Source: Chloroflexota bacterium
GTDB lineage: Bacteria > Chloroflexota > Anaerolineae > Anaerolineales > UBA4823
Assembly (NCBI GenBank): GCA_030669775.1
Contig: DAOVCZ010000132.1
Location: 1-5,982 of the forward strand
DNA: 5,982 bases
Direction of reading: 5' to 3'
The translations under genes were made by a program, and so were the position numbers. Under the pieces are notes generated by a model, which had not been told where the DNA came from, made no database searches, and worked only from the letters and a program-made list of their open reading frames with translations. Positions within the stretch are counted from its first letter, which is position 1. Each line of letters opens with the position of its first letter. Positions 1 to 5,333 of the stretch are shown here, piece after piece.

Positions 1-1
1 C

Positions 2-106
2 CTCGGAATAATTAATGACCAATATTCTAAGTTCATTGAGTATTGGTATTGGGGTAATAAAAATTCAGGAGAAAAAGCTCTGCAATGGATAAAAAGATAT
101 GCATAA
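2..106 (+). CDS. Possible 3' end of an upstream gene (partial, uncertain)
   Basis: A frame is open from the window edge to a TAA at 104-106, giving 34 codons with no start visible. The peptide is rich in aromatic residues (Y, W, F) and ends in WIKRYA, which looks protein-like, but 34 open codons can occur by chance. If real, it overlaps the start of the following SDR gene by 22 nt and contains that gene's ribosome binding site, which would suggest translational coupling. I do not recognise a family. The alternative is plain intergenic DNA carrying the regulatory region of the SDR gene. Confidence 0.25.
   Translation, partial: LGIINDQYSKFIEYWYWGNKNSGEKALQWIKRYA
19..46. repeat. Imperfect inverted repeat upstream of the first SDR gene
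   Basis: CCAATATTC (19-27) and GAGTATTGG (38-46) can pair over 9 bp with one G-T wobble around a 10-nt loop. There is no T-run after it, so it does not look like an intrinsic terminator. It lies 39 bp before the ATG at 85 and could be an operator or a leader hairpin. The right arm, TTGAGTATTGG, recurs at 2645-2655 in front of another plus-strand gene. Confidence 0.3.
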
Positions 107-999
107 TCACGGGAGCGAACTCAGGGATAGGTAAAGCGGCAGCTTCTCAAATCGTTCTAGAAGGTTATCATGTGATCCTCGCCTGCAGAAATCAAGAGAG
201 AGGTGAAAAAGCTCTTCAAGAAATCCTTGCAGAAACTGGCAGTAATTCCGTTGACTTAATGATTGTAGATATGTCTCTCCAGTCTTCAATCCAAGCTTTC
301 TCGACAGCGTTTCTAACCAAGTATGAGACCCTCAATGTTTTGATCCATAATGCCGCAGCATTCGATGTCACTAATAAGAAGCCCATTTTCACTAGCGAAG
401 GCGTTGAAAGTATCTGGGCAACGAACCATCTAGGACCAGTTCTTTTGACAAACCTGCTTATGGAAGGGATAAAACGAAGTGATCAGGGGAGAATCATAAC
501 CATCTCTTCAAAAGGATTGATCGTCTATCCTTTTTTAAGAGTCGATCTGGAAGATCCGGAATTCCGTCAACGAAAATTCAGCGTATCAAAAGCTTATTAC
601 CAGTCCAAACTGGCCCAAGTGATGTACACCTATTGGTTGGCAAATGAACTGCGCGATACCCCGAATACAGTGAATTGCATCCGCGTGGCAAACGTCAAGA
701 TTGATATCAACAGTCGCTATCCCAATACATCTAAGATTAGTAAATTTATGTACTCAATCAAAAGTCGATCTTCAATATCCCCGGAGGAGATGGCAGAGAC
801 TTATACTTATCTGGCGACATCTGAAGATATGAAAGAGACATCCGGAAAGTATTTTGATGACCCCGCGCATATTGTCAGCTCCTCAAAATATAGTATGAGC
901 AAAGAAAATATTGATGCAGTCATGGAATTAACTATGAACTATTTTCAAAAGACTCAAGTAGATAATAATGGAGAGACTGGTGGTGAAATGGGTTTGTAA
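85..999 (+). CDS. Short-chain dehydrogenase/reductase, divergent (retinol-dehydrogenase-like SDR)
   Basis: Encodes a 304-residue cytosolic NAD(P)H-dependent oxidoreductase of the classical SDR superfamily; the substrate is unknown. The Rossmann-fold motif TGANSGIG is at residues 9-16, with R35 after the second strand suggesting NADP(H). HNAA at 88-91 stands in for NNAG. N114, S141/S142, Y171 and K175 form the catalytic set, the last two within YYQSK. The PG motif that normally follows the next strand (VHPGxVxT in relatives) is replaced by RVANVKID at about 200-207, which is unusual. The C-terminal SGKYF motif (about 243-247) is shared with the second SDR in this window, so the two are distant paralogues. 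The chosen ATG puts the glycine motif at the usual distance from the N-terminus; AGGAGA at 67-72 lies 12-13 nt upstream, rather far for a ribosome binding site. The gene is more A+T-rich than the second SDR. No terminator is visible after it. Confidence 0.9.
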   Translation: MDKKICIITGANSGIGKAAASQIVLEGYHVILACRNQERGEKALQEILAETGSNSVDLMIVDMSLQSSIQAFSTAFLTKYETLNVLIHNAAAFDVTNKKPIFTSEGVESIWATNHLGPVLLTNLLMEGIKRSDQGRIITISSKGLIVYPFLRVDLEDPEFRQRKFSVSKAYYQSKLAQVMYTYWLANELRDTPNTVNCIRVANVKIDINSRYPNTSKISKFMYSIKSRSSISPEEMAETYTYLATSEDMKETSGKYFDDPAHIVSSSKYSMSKENIDAVMELTMNYFQKTQVDNNGETGGEMGL

Positions 1000-1058
1000 T
1001 TGTCGATAAGATTGCAGTTAATGGTAGAAATAAAAAGATACAAATGATGAATTTATCT

Positions 1059-1085
1059 CGCAATTATGAATAATTACGCAATTAT
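1059..1085. repeat. 9-bp direct repeat with internal dyad in the 1000-1155 gap
   Basis: CGCAATTAT occurs at 1059-1067 and again at 1077-1085, 18 bp apart. Between them the sequence AATTATGAATAATT (1062-1075) is an inverted repeat with 6-bp arms and a 2-bp centre. It lies about 70-100 bp upstream of the membrane-protein gene at 1156. It could be a tandem operator, but A+T-rich DNA produces such patterns easily. I saw no convincing -35/-10 pair in this gap. Confidence 0.25.
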
Positions 1086-1155
1086 TGGATACTTAAAACC
1101 AATTTTTCCTGGGTTTAGGAAAGATGACTACGCGCAAGGTCGGATAGTATAAGAT

Positions 1156-1617
1156 ATGAGCAGCTCTTCCCTTTCTAATGATACCTCTCCGGAAAGGCGC
1201 ATATCCAGACTGGCGATCATAGGGGCTTTGTTGCTTCCCATCGGATTCTTATTAATCTTATTTTTCATCCCGTTGGGCAGAAGCACCACACCAACTTCTC
1301 CATCCACCTGGCAAATACTGTTTCGATTTACCCTTCTTCCTTTATCTATAATCGCACCCATCGCTTCAACTGTACTGGGATTTATCAGCATTTCACAAAT
1401 CCGCAAATCCAATGGAACCATCTACGGACTGCCATTAGCAGTTTTTGTCAGCCTGTTCTACCCGATAATTGTCCTGGATTTAATCCTGATCATCATCGGC
1501 TGGACATTTCTTGGGACTATAGAAGGATCAAGTATCATCCCCCTGGCATGGCTGTTCATCATATTGGTGATCGATTACTTGATCGTCCGCTACACTTGGA
1601 GAACTGCAATCAAATAG
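1156..1617 (+). CDS. DUF4190-like small integral membrane protein
   Basis: Encodes 153 residues. A polar, serine-rich N-terminus (1-17) is followed by about four hydrophobic segments at roughly 18-41, 53-79, 91-119 and 125-146, so the product should sit in the cytoplasmic membrane. The stretch at 71-97, reading TVLGFISISQIRKSNG and then a GLPLAVF core, has the GxxxxxxIRxSxGxxxGLxLAxF pattern I associate with DUF4190-type proteins, whose function is not established. The start is bounded by an in-frame TAA at 1150-1152, so it cannot begin upstream of this ATG. The ribosome binding site is poor (AAGGT at 1136-1140, 15 nt away). The gene converges with the SDR on the opposite strand, with 12 bp between stop codons. 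No catalytic residues can be pointed to. Confidence 0.75.
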   Translation: MSSSSLSNDTSPERRISRLAIIGALLLPIGFLLILFFIPLGRSTTPTSPSTWQILFRFTLLPLSIIAPIASTVLGFISISQIRKSNGTIYGLPLAVFVSLFYPIIVLDLILIIIGWTFLGTIEGSSIIPLAWLFIILVIDYLIVRYTWRTAIK

Positions 1618-1633
1618 AGACCAACCCCTCTAT
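1614..1633. terminator. Small hairpin spanning two convergent stop codons
   Basis: ATAGAG (1614-1619) pairs perfectly with CTCTAT (1628-1633) around an 8-nt loop. The left arm contains the TAG of the plus-strand membrane-protein gene and the right arm contains the TAG of the minus-strand SDR. There is no T-run on either side, so as an intrinsic terminator it would be weak. It may simply limit read-through between the convergent genes. Confidence 0.3.
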
Positions 1634-2487
1634 ATCCCGGTCATCCTAGCGCTCACCTCCCACAGCTGCCTGGCTTTCTCTTCATCAAGCGAGCTCGGTG
1701 AGGAGGCTATAGCCCGTTTCTGGTAAAAATATTTCCCACTCACACCCTCCACCTCAGGAGATGAAGCCAAATAGACACTTGTCTCAGCGCCCTCTTCAGG
1801 GTTGAGCGCCCACAAACTGGCCAAGGAAAGGAATAACTTCACCAACCAACCGTTATTCGCACCCATATTCGTGCCCACAAACCCTGGATGAACCGCGTTG
1901 GCGGTCACCCCGCTACCTGCAAGACGACGATCTAACTCGTATGTGAACATGATATTGGCCAGCTTGGATTTGCCATATGCGCGCATAAACCAATAGCTGC
2001 GCTGACTTTCGAGATCGTCAATATCGATCTCTTGACCTTCATGGGAGTTTGAAGCGACGGTAATGATCCTCGCGGGTGCTGAATTTATCAGCGTCTCCAG
2101 CAGCAGATTGGTCAACAAGAATGGTGCCAGATGATTGACTGCGAAAGTCATTTCGATCCCATCCTGGCTTAAATAACGGCGCAAATGAACCGCCCCCGCT
2201 TTGTTGATCAATACATCCAGACGATTGTGCCGGCGCTTAAATTCCGCTGCCAGATTACGTACCTGTGCTTGTGACGACAGATCGGCCACCAATCCATCTA
2301 TCTTGAGACTGCCTGATTCTGCGCGTAACTCATCAACCGCAATTTCCGCTTTTCGCTCATCACGCGCCGTGATCACCACACTGCACCCCATGCGCGCCAG
2401 CTCGCGGGCAGTTACCTCCCCGATACCGGAGGTTGCTCCGGTTATCAGACAAACTTTGCCTTCCATCAACCCATTGGAATCAGTCAT
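1630..2487 (-). CDS. Short-chain dehydrogenase/reductase, canonical (retinol-dehydrogenase-like SDR)
   Basis: Encodes a 285-residue classical SDR, a cytosolic NAD(P)-dependent alcohol/carbonyl oxidoreductase with unknown substrate. The motif TGATSGIG is at 16-23. R42 in ARDERK favours NADP(H). NKAG at 95-98 replaces the usual NNAG, a mild oddity. N118, S146 (or S148), Y171 and K175 in YGKSK form the catalytic tetrad, and VHPGFVGT at 199-206 is the intact PG region. The pattern resembles the RDH11-14/WWOX-like group, members of which act on retinoids or other lipophilic carbonyls; that substrate class is only suggested. The C-terminal SGKYF motif (about 250-254) matches the first SDR. No clear Shine-Dalgarno sequence precedes the ATG; M8 is an alternative start, but M1 gives the normal distance to the glycine motif. 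It is transcribed towards the DUF4190-like gene and away from the membrane protein at 2678. Confidence 0.93.
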   Translation of the reverse strand: MTDSNGLMEGKVCLITGATSGIGEVTARELARMGCSVVITARDERKAEIAVDELRAESGSLKIDGLVADLSSQAQVRNLAAEFKRRHNRLDVLINKAGAVHLRRYLSQDGIEMTFAVNHLAPFLLTNLLLETLINSAPARIITVASNSHEGQEIDIDDLESQRSYWFMRAYGKSKLANIMFTYELDRRLAGSGVTANAVHPGFVGTNMGANNGWLVKLFLSLASLWALNPEEGAETSVYLASSPEVEGVSGKYFYQKRAIASSPSSLDEEKARQLWEVSARMTGI

Positions 2488-2495
2488 TATGGAAT

Positions 2496-2505
2496 CTCTA
2501 TAGAG
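2496..2505. repeat. Perfect 10-bp palindrome next to the SDR start
   Basis: CTCTATAGAG is its own reverse complement and lies 9-18 bp upstream of the minus-strand SDR start codon. On the minus strand it includes TATAGA, a 4/6 match to a -10 box that would place transcription start within a few bases of the ATG. It could be an operator or core promoter. A palindrome of this length is not rare by chance. Confidence 0.2.
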
Positions 2506-2611
2506 CTCATTTCATAAATCGTATCACTATAATATTGAAAATCCTGGGGAATTTTCTATTCAGCAATCGAGCCAGATTAGCCGTTTTTACATGTTAATTT
2601 GACGAAAGTCA

Positions 2612-2640
2612 TGGACAAAGCCAGTTTCTTGTGCAATAAT
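2612..2640 (+). promoter_or_regulatory. Sigma70-type promoter for the membrane protein at 2678
   Basis: TGGACA (2612-2617, 5/6 to TTGACA) is separated by exactly 17 bp from AATAAT (2635-2640, 5/6 to TATAAT). The -10 is preceded by TG at 2632-2633, one base away, giving an extended -10. Transcription would begin near 2647, leaving a leader of about 30 nt that contains the strong ribosome binding site at 2664-2670. A perfect TATAAT also occurs at 2528-2533 but has no matching -35. Confidence 0.55.
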
Positions 2641-2663
2641 TCACTTGAGTATTGGCGTAGTCG

Positions 2664-2670
2664 AAAGGAG
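2664..2670 (+). promoter_or_regulatory. Ribosome binding site that fixes the start at 2678
   Basis: AAAGGAG ends 7 nt before the ATG at 2678, ideal spacing. The ATG at 2672 is only 1 nt from the motif and the in-frame TTG at 2645 lies upstream of it, so neither is a likely start. Confidence 0.75.
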
Positions 2671-2677
2671 AATGGAC

Positions 2678-3292
2678 ATGACACTATTAGATCGAATCCT
2701 CTTGCTCGTAACTGGATTGCTAGCCATTTATTTAATGTGGCGATTCTATGGACGTTACCAAAAAGAGAAGGCCTTATACGATATCTACTACATGCTAGGA
2801 TTTACTGTCCTGTTGGTCTCTGGCTTGTTACTGATCTTTCTCGGTTGGGGTATTTTGGCCTCTCCATATGTGCTTACGGTGGCCAGTTTAATCCCCCTGG
2901 GTATCTCGCTCGGGATCGCAAACGAGTATTTCCCACAATGGAAAAAAGCTTATGCCTGGTTCGCCTTGGTCGGACTTATCGCCATCGCCGTTTCCGCCAT
3001 CGCTGATTTGGAAACACTTAAGAAGATCGCCGTCCCACTATTCCACGGTGTGGCAGGATTGGTCATCTTCCTCGGCCCGTTCTTCGCAAAAGACGCTCCG
3101 AAAGGCTTTTGGTGGGTCGGTATCGGCGGAGCATTGATCGGCATCGGCGGGATTGCTTTGGCTTTCCTGACAGGTGGATCGCAATTATTATTCTTCACCC
3201 AGGAAGTCGTGCTCCAAATCCTGGCCCCACTGCTGCTGCTTATGACCCTGGCTTTCACTTTGGGTTTCTCGAAAGATATCCAGGCCTCTTAG
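2678..3292 (+). CDS. Conserved polytopic membrane protein, about 7 TM segments, function unknown
   Basis: Encodes 204 residues from the ATG positioned 7 nt after AAAGGAG; the frame is open further, back to a TTG at 2645, but those extra 11 codons precede the ribosome binding site. Hydrophobic segments lie at about 5-22, 38-58, 61-80, 91-109, 117-136, 144-166 and 175-197. Loops are short; the most charged is 22-35 (WRFYGRYQKEKALYD), positively charged and probably cytoplasmic. G-rich packing runs (GxGG) occur at about 148-159. A proline-containing FHG motif (about 122-124) and FFAKDAPKGFWW (135-146) are distinctive. No signal peptide, cysteine pair, heme-ligand pair or transporter signature is obvious. 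I have the impression that relatives occur in Anaerolineae, but this is recollection. The gene has its own promoter and ends at a strong bidirectional terminator, so it is probably monocistronic. Confidence 0.85.
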   Translation: MTLLDRILLLVTGLLAIYLMWRFYGRYQKEKALYDIYYMLGFTVLLVSGLLLIFLGWGILASPYVLTVASLIPLGISLGIANEYFPQWKKAYAWFALVGLIAIAVSAIADLETLKKIAVPLFHGVAGLVIFLGPFFAKDAPKGFWWVGIGGALIGIGGIALAFLTGGSQLLFFTQEVVLQILAPLLLLMTLAFTLGFSKDIQAS

Positions 3293-3395
3293 CTTAATAC
3301 TGGAAGAACACAACCAGAATTGCTGGAACCAGATCAGCTTAGATTTCTGATCAATTTACGAAAGACTCATTTGATCGACTGCTCCAAGAAAAATA

Positions 3396-3429
3396 AATAG
3401 GGACATGAATTCCAAACCATGTCCCTATT
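3396..3429. terminator. Bidirectional intrinsic terminator
   Basis: AATAGGGACATG (3396-3407) is perfectly complementary to CATGTCCCTATT (3418-3429), a 12-bp stem with a 10-nt loop. On the plus strand it is followed by TTACTTTT. On the minus strand the next bases are ATTTATTTTTCTT, also T-rich. It sits between the convergent membrane-protein gene (ends 3292) and the acetyltransferase gene (ends 3467) and can serve both. Confidence 0.88.
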
Positions 3430-3466
3430 ACTTTTATCTCAACTATCTCAAGTTGCCAAGAATCTC

Positions 3467-3979
3467 TTAATTGGGATTTAATGCAAGGTATTTATAGCAT
3501 TCCATTCCAAAGTATTCAGTCTGTTCTTGAAACCTGAGGCCGATTTTCTCCAACACCTTCTGAGAGGCGACATTCTCCGGGTGCACAATACCAATGATTT
3601 TCTCAATACCAAGTGAGTTAAATCCGTAATCCAGACCTGCGATGGCAGATTCAGTGGCCAAACCTTTTCCCCAATAAGGTTTGCTCAACAGGTAACCAAT
3701 TTCGATCTCATCTGTTTCTGGTAGATGCTGCAATCCGCACCAACCGATCAGCTCGCCCTCTTTATTGGGTTCAACCGCCCACCACCCATAATCGTGATCA
3801 CCCCAATGGTCAATCCGCCTTTGTACTAATTTTTGGACATGTTCCAGATCAGGAGGATCAGGGTTGGGAAAATATTCCAACACTCCCGGGATACTCAGAA
3901 TTTGGTGGAGGGGTTCAACATCTTTAAGCGTAAATGGTCTCAAGGTTAAACGAGCAGTCTTGATCGTTGGGATGCTCAT
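3467..3979 (-). CDS. GNAT-family N-acetyltransferase (RimJ/RimL-like, Acetyltransf_3 type)
   Basis: Encodes 170 residues, the normal length for a single GNAT domain. The start TARLTLRPFTLKD (8-20) is the typical first strand of the RimJ/RimL-like subgroup. The acetyl-CoA pyrophosphate-binding loop is YWGKGLA (102-108, the Q/RxxGxG/A motif A with W-G-K-G). The stretch PENVASQKVLEKIGLRF (134-150) is the conserved motif B region, in which N136 and S139 are typical. The domain transfers an acetyl group from acetyl-CoA to an amine; relatives modify ribosomal-protein N-termini, small molecules or antibiotics, so the acceptor cannot be named. No Shine-Dalgarno sequence precedes the ATG, but a -10-like element ends 6 nt upstream, suggesting a leaderless transcript. 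It is followed by the shared terminator at 3396-3429. Confidence 0.92.
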   Translation of the reverse strand: MSIPTIKTARLTLRPFTLKDVEPLHQILSIPGVLEYFPNPDPPDLEHVQKLVQRRIDHWGDHDYGWWAVEPNKEGELIGWCGLQHLPETDEIEIGYLLSKPYWGKGLATESAIAGLDYGFNSLGIEKIIGIVHPENVASQKVLEKIGLRFQEQTEYFGMECYKYLALNPN

Positions 3980-3985
3980 TTGCCG

Positions 3986-3994
3986 AGTATATCA
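3986..3994 (-). promoter_or_regulatory. Extended -10 element giving a leaderless acetyltransferase mRNA
   Basis: On the minus strand TGATATACT (3994-3986) combines the TGn extension with TATACT (5/6 to TATAAT). Exactly 6 nt (CGGCAA) separate it from the ATG at 3979, so transcription would begin at or next to the A of the start codon. No Shine-Dalgarno sequence is present, consistent with this. The -35 region is poor, which an extended -10 can tolerate. Confidence 0.4.
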
Positions 3995-4091
3995 TCGAGG
4001 CTCAACACGGCTGACACTCTTAGGGAGTCGTCTGGCAATCTTGCGATTTATTTCTAAATTGACTAATAACTTTAAGTTCCATTTGATACCA

Positions 4092-4104
4092 ATTGATCAT
4101 CAAT
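4092..4104. repeat. Perfect inverted repeat ATTGAT-C-ATCAAT
   Basis: Two 6-bp arms flank a single central base, the shape of a dimeric repressor half-site pair rather than a hairpin. It lies about 113 bp upstream of the acetyltransferase start. It could bind a regulator, but its distance from the likely promoter makes a direct role uncertain. Confidence 0.25.
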
Positions 4105-4303
4105 CGTGACCTTAAGAGCTTCAACATCTCAATAATTGACCGATATGATAATTGCAAATCTTGGGAATTTTCAACCTTCTTTATCTGGTTCATCAAGGTA
4201 GATTGGCTGATAAGCTCTCTGTGTCGATCATCTAAAATTGTATTGCTGCATCATGATTAAGACACTTCATCATTCTCTATAGTTAGTTGATACATTAGAT
4301 TTC

Positions 4304-5161
4304 TCAGTTGAGTTCAGGCGAAAGAGGCTTGCGAGCGGTGATTGAAGCGGAAAACAAACTGTCCTGGGGGATACCATCCATCAGTTCACCCTCCCCGGTT
4401 TTGGCAACCAGACTCACATCTTCAAAACCAACTTGCTCCAGCCCCTGGATATATTCATCCATTTCAAGCGCACCTGCAATACAGGCTCCCCAAGCGAGCA
4501 TGTCCTTACGTATCTCCTCCGGAAGTTCACCGCTGGTGACGATATCCGATACCGATACACGTCCGCCAGGCTTGAGGGTGCGGAACATCTCAGCAAATAC
4601 TTTGTGTTTTTCCGGTGAGAGATTGATCACGCAATTTGAAATAATCACGTCTACACTCTGGTCATCGACTGGCATTTCTTCCAGGTAACCCTTACGGAAT
4701 TCAACATTATCGATACCCAGACGTTGGGCGGCTCCCCGAGCACGCTCGAGCATGTCTGGGGTCATGTCGATCCCGATCACGTAACCGTCTTCTCCCACCT
4801 GCTTAGCAGCCAAGAAGCAATCCAGTCCGCCGCCAGAACCGAGGTCAAGCACCACTTCACCAGGCTGCAGCTGGGCTAAGGAAATCGGATCGCCGCATCC
4901 CAGGCTGAATCCAGCTACATCATCTGGCAGACCGCTGAGCAGGTCTGATTCGTAGAGCAGATTTTGCGAGGCATCTCCACAACAGGAACTGGCATTCCGG
5001 GCTCGATCAGCATAGAATTCTTGAACATTATCGCGGATCGAATCACCTGCAGGGACGGCTATTGCCTGAACTGAGGGCCCACAGCACGAGTTCTGTTCGG
5101 AGGCTAATACTTCAAGAACTTCTTTACCTTCTTCTTGGGTCGATTCTTTCATTTGTGGCAT
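4304..5161 (-). CDS. arsM: Arsenite S-adenosylmethionine methyltransferase
   Basis: Encodes 285 residues. ArsM methylates trivalent arsenic with SAM in the cytosol, yielding mono-, di- and possibly trimethylated arsenicals. The SAM-binding motif VLDLGSGGGLDCFLAA is at 104-119, followed by the acidic-loop strand VIGIDMTPDML (128-138). The four cysteines that bind As(III) in characterised ArsM proteins have clear counterparts: C60/C61 in SSCCGD, C89 in LGCGDP, C177 in SNCVINL and C227 in WGACIAGAL. LKPGGR (196-201) is the usual post-core loop. The C-terminus SASITARKP fits the family. Unusually, an N-terminal extension of about 40 residues carries an additional CC pair at 26-27 (SCCGPS). AAGGAG lies 6 nt before the ATG, confirming the start. 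arsR lies upstream on the same strand, 172 bp away, so the two probably form an arsenic-responsive unit. Confidence 0.95.
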   Translation of the reverse strand: MPQMKESTQEEGKEVLEVLASEQNSCCGPSVQAIAVPAGDSIRDNVQEFYADRARNASSCCGDASQNLLYESDLLSGLPDDVAGFSLGCGDPISLAQLQPGEVVLDLGSGGGLDCFLAAKQVGEDGYVIGIDMTPDMLERARGAAQRLGIDNVEFRKGYLEEMPVDDQSVDVIISNCVINLSPEKHKVFAEMFRTLKPGGRVSVSDIVTSGELPEEIRKDMLAWGACIAGALEMDEYIQGLEQVGFEDVSLVAKTGEGELMDGIPQDSLFSASITARKPLSPELN

Positions 5162-5167
5162 CTTATA

Positions 5168-5173
5168 CTCCTT
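5168..5173 (-). promoter_or_regulatory. Ribosome binding site of arsM
   Basis: AAGGAG on the minus strand is followed by 6 nt (TATAAG) and then the ATG at 5161, which supports M1 over the second methionine at codon 4. It is much stronger than the sites in front of most other genes here. Confidence 0.75.
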
Positions 5174-5202
5174 GAATAAATGTTGTTTTTTATTATCTAT
5201 TA

Positions 5203-5213
5203 CATTGACAATG
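5203..5213. repeat. 11-bp palindrome CATTGACAATG in the arsR-arsM gap
   Basis: Two 5-bp arms (CATTG/CAATG) flank one central base, about 42 bp upstream of the arsM start. On the minus strand it includes TTGTCA, a 5/6 match to a -35 box, but I find no good -10 at the right spacing. It might be a second regulator site or part of an internal promoter. It does not resemble the ATCGAT sites before arsR. Confidence 0.25.
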
Positions 5214-5255
5214 GTCTATATGTTTCTAGAAAAAAATATTGAAAAATTTATTACC

Positions 5256-5271
5256 CTGGAGATCCCTCCAG
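5256..5271 (-). terminator. Hairpin between arsR and arsM, possible attenuator or processing site
   Basis: CTGGAG and CTCCAG pair perfectly over 6 bp around a 4-nt loop; on the minus strand two flanking U-G wobbles could extend it to 8 bp. A T-rich stretch (ATTTTTC, then a run of seven T) follows, but begins about 8 nt after the stem, too late for a classical terminator. It could reduce read-through from arsR into arsM, or protect or process the transcript. The effect cannot be decided from sequence. Confidence 0.35.
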
Positions 5272-5333
5272 AACGTATTGATATTTGTCTATGGTTTCGC
5301 ACAAAAAAACACGAATCAATTTTTGCATTGGTT

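Larger units (their letters stand above)
3980..4303. other. 324-bp A+T-rich non-coding gap
   Basis: Both flanking genes are on the minus strand: the 3' end of arsM is to the right and the 5' end of the acetyltransferase to the left. I found no supportable coding frame. The only small ATG frame noted (from 4145, 18 codons) has no ribosome binding site. There is no convincing terminator after arsM. The gap holds the acetyltransferase promoter at its left end and a perfect inverted repeat at 4092-4104. Confidence 0.6.

Noticed and set aside
1124..1147. Seven-codon frame (ATG to TAG) just upstream of the DUF4190-like gene, preceded by AGGAAAG
   Set aside because: The ribosome-site spacing is too short, the frame is tiny and nothing suggests a leader-peptide function.
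2528..2533. Perfect TATAAT on the plus strand in the divergent gap
   Set aside because: No -35-like hexamer lies 16-18 bp upstream, and the promoter at 2612-2640 is better and nearer the gene.
2645..2677. Upstream TTG and ATG (2672) starts for the membrane protein
   Set aside because: The AAAGGAG at 2664-2670 is correctly spaced only for the ATG at 2678, and the TTG start would put the ribosome binding site inside the coding region.
2599..3006. Open frame of 135 codons on the plus strand
   Set aside because: It overlaps the membrane protein in another frame, its peptide is rich in R/C/W without domain features, and it begins with TTG lacking a ribosome site.
2950..3258. Minus-strand open frame of 102 codons opposite the membrane protein
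   Set aside because: Low-complexity antisense shadow of a hydrophobic coding region; no start signals.
3332..3352. GATCAG...CTGATC stem of 6 bp after the membrane protein
   Set aside because: No T-run follows and a far stronger terminator lies about 45 bp downstream.
4145..4201. 18-codon ATG frame in the gap after arsM
   Set aside because: No ribosome binding site, very short, and in A+T-rich DNA where such frames are frequent.
4308..4688. Plus-strand open frame of 126 codons opposite arsM
   Set aside because: Serine-rich antisense translation of a clear arsM gene, with no ribosome binding site.
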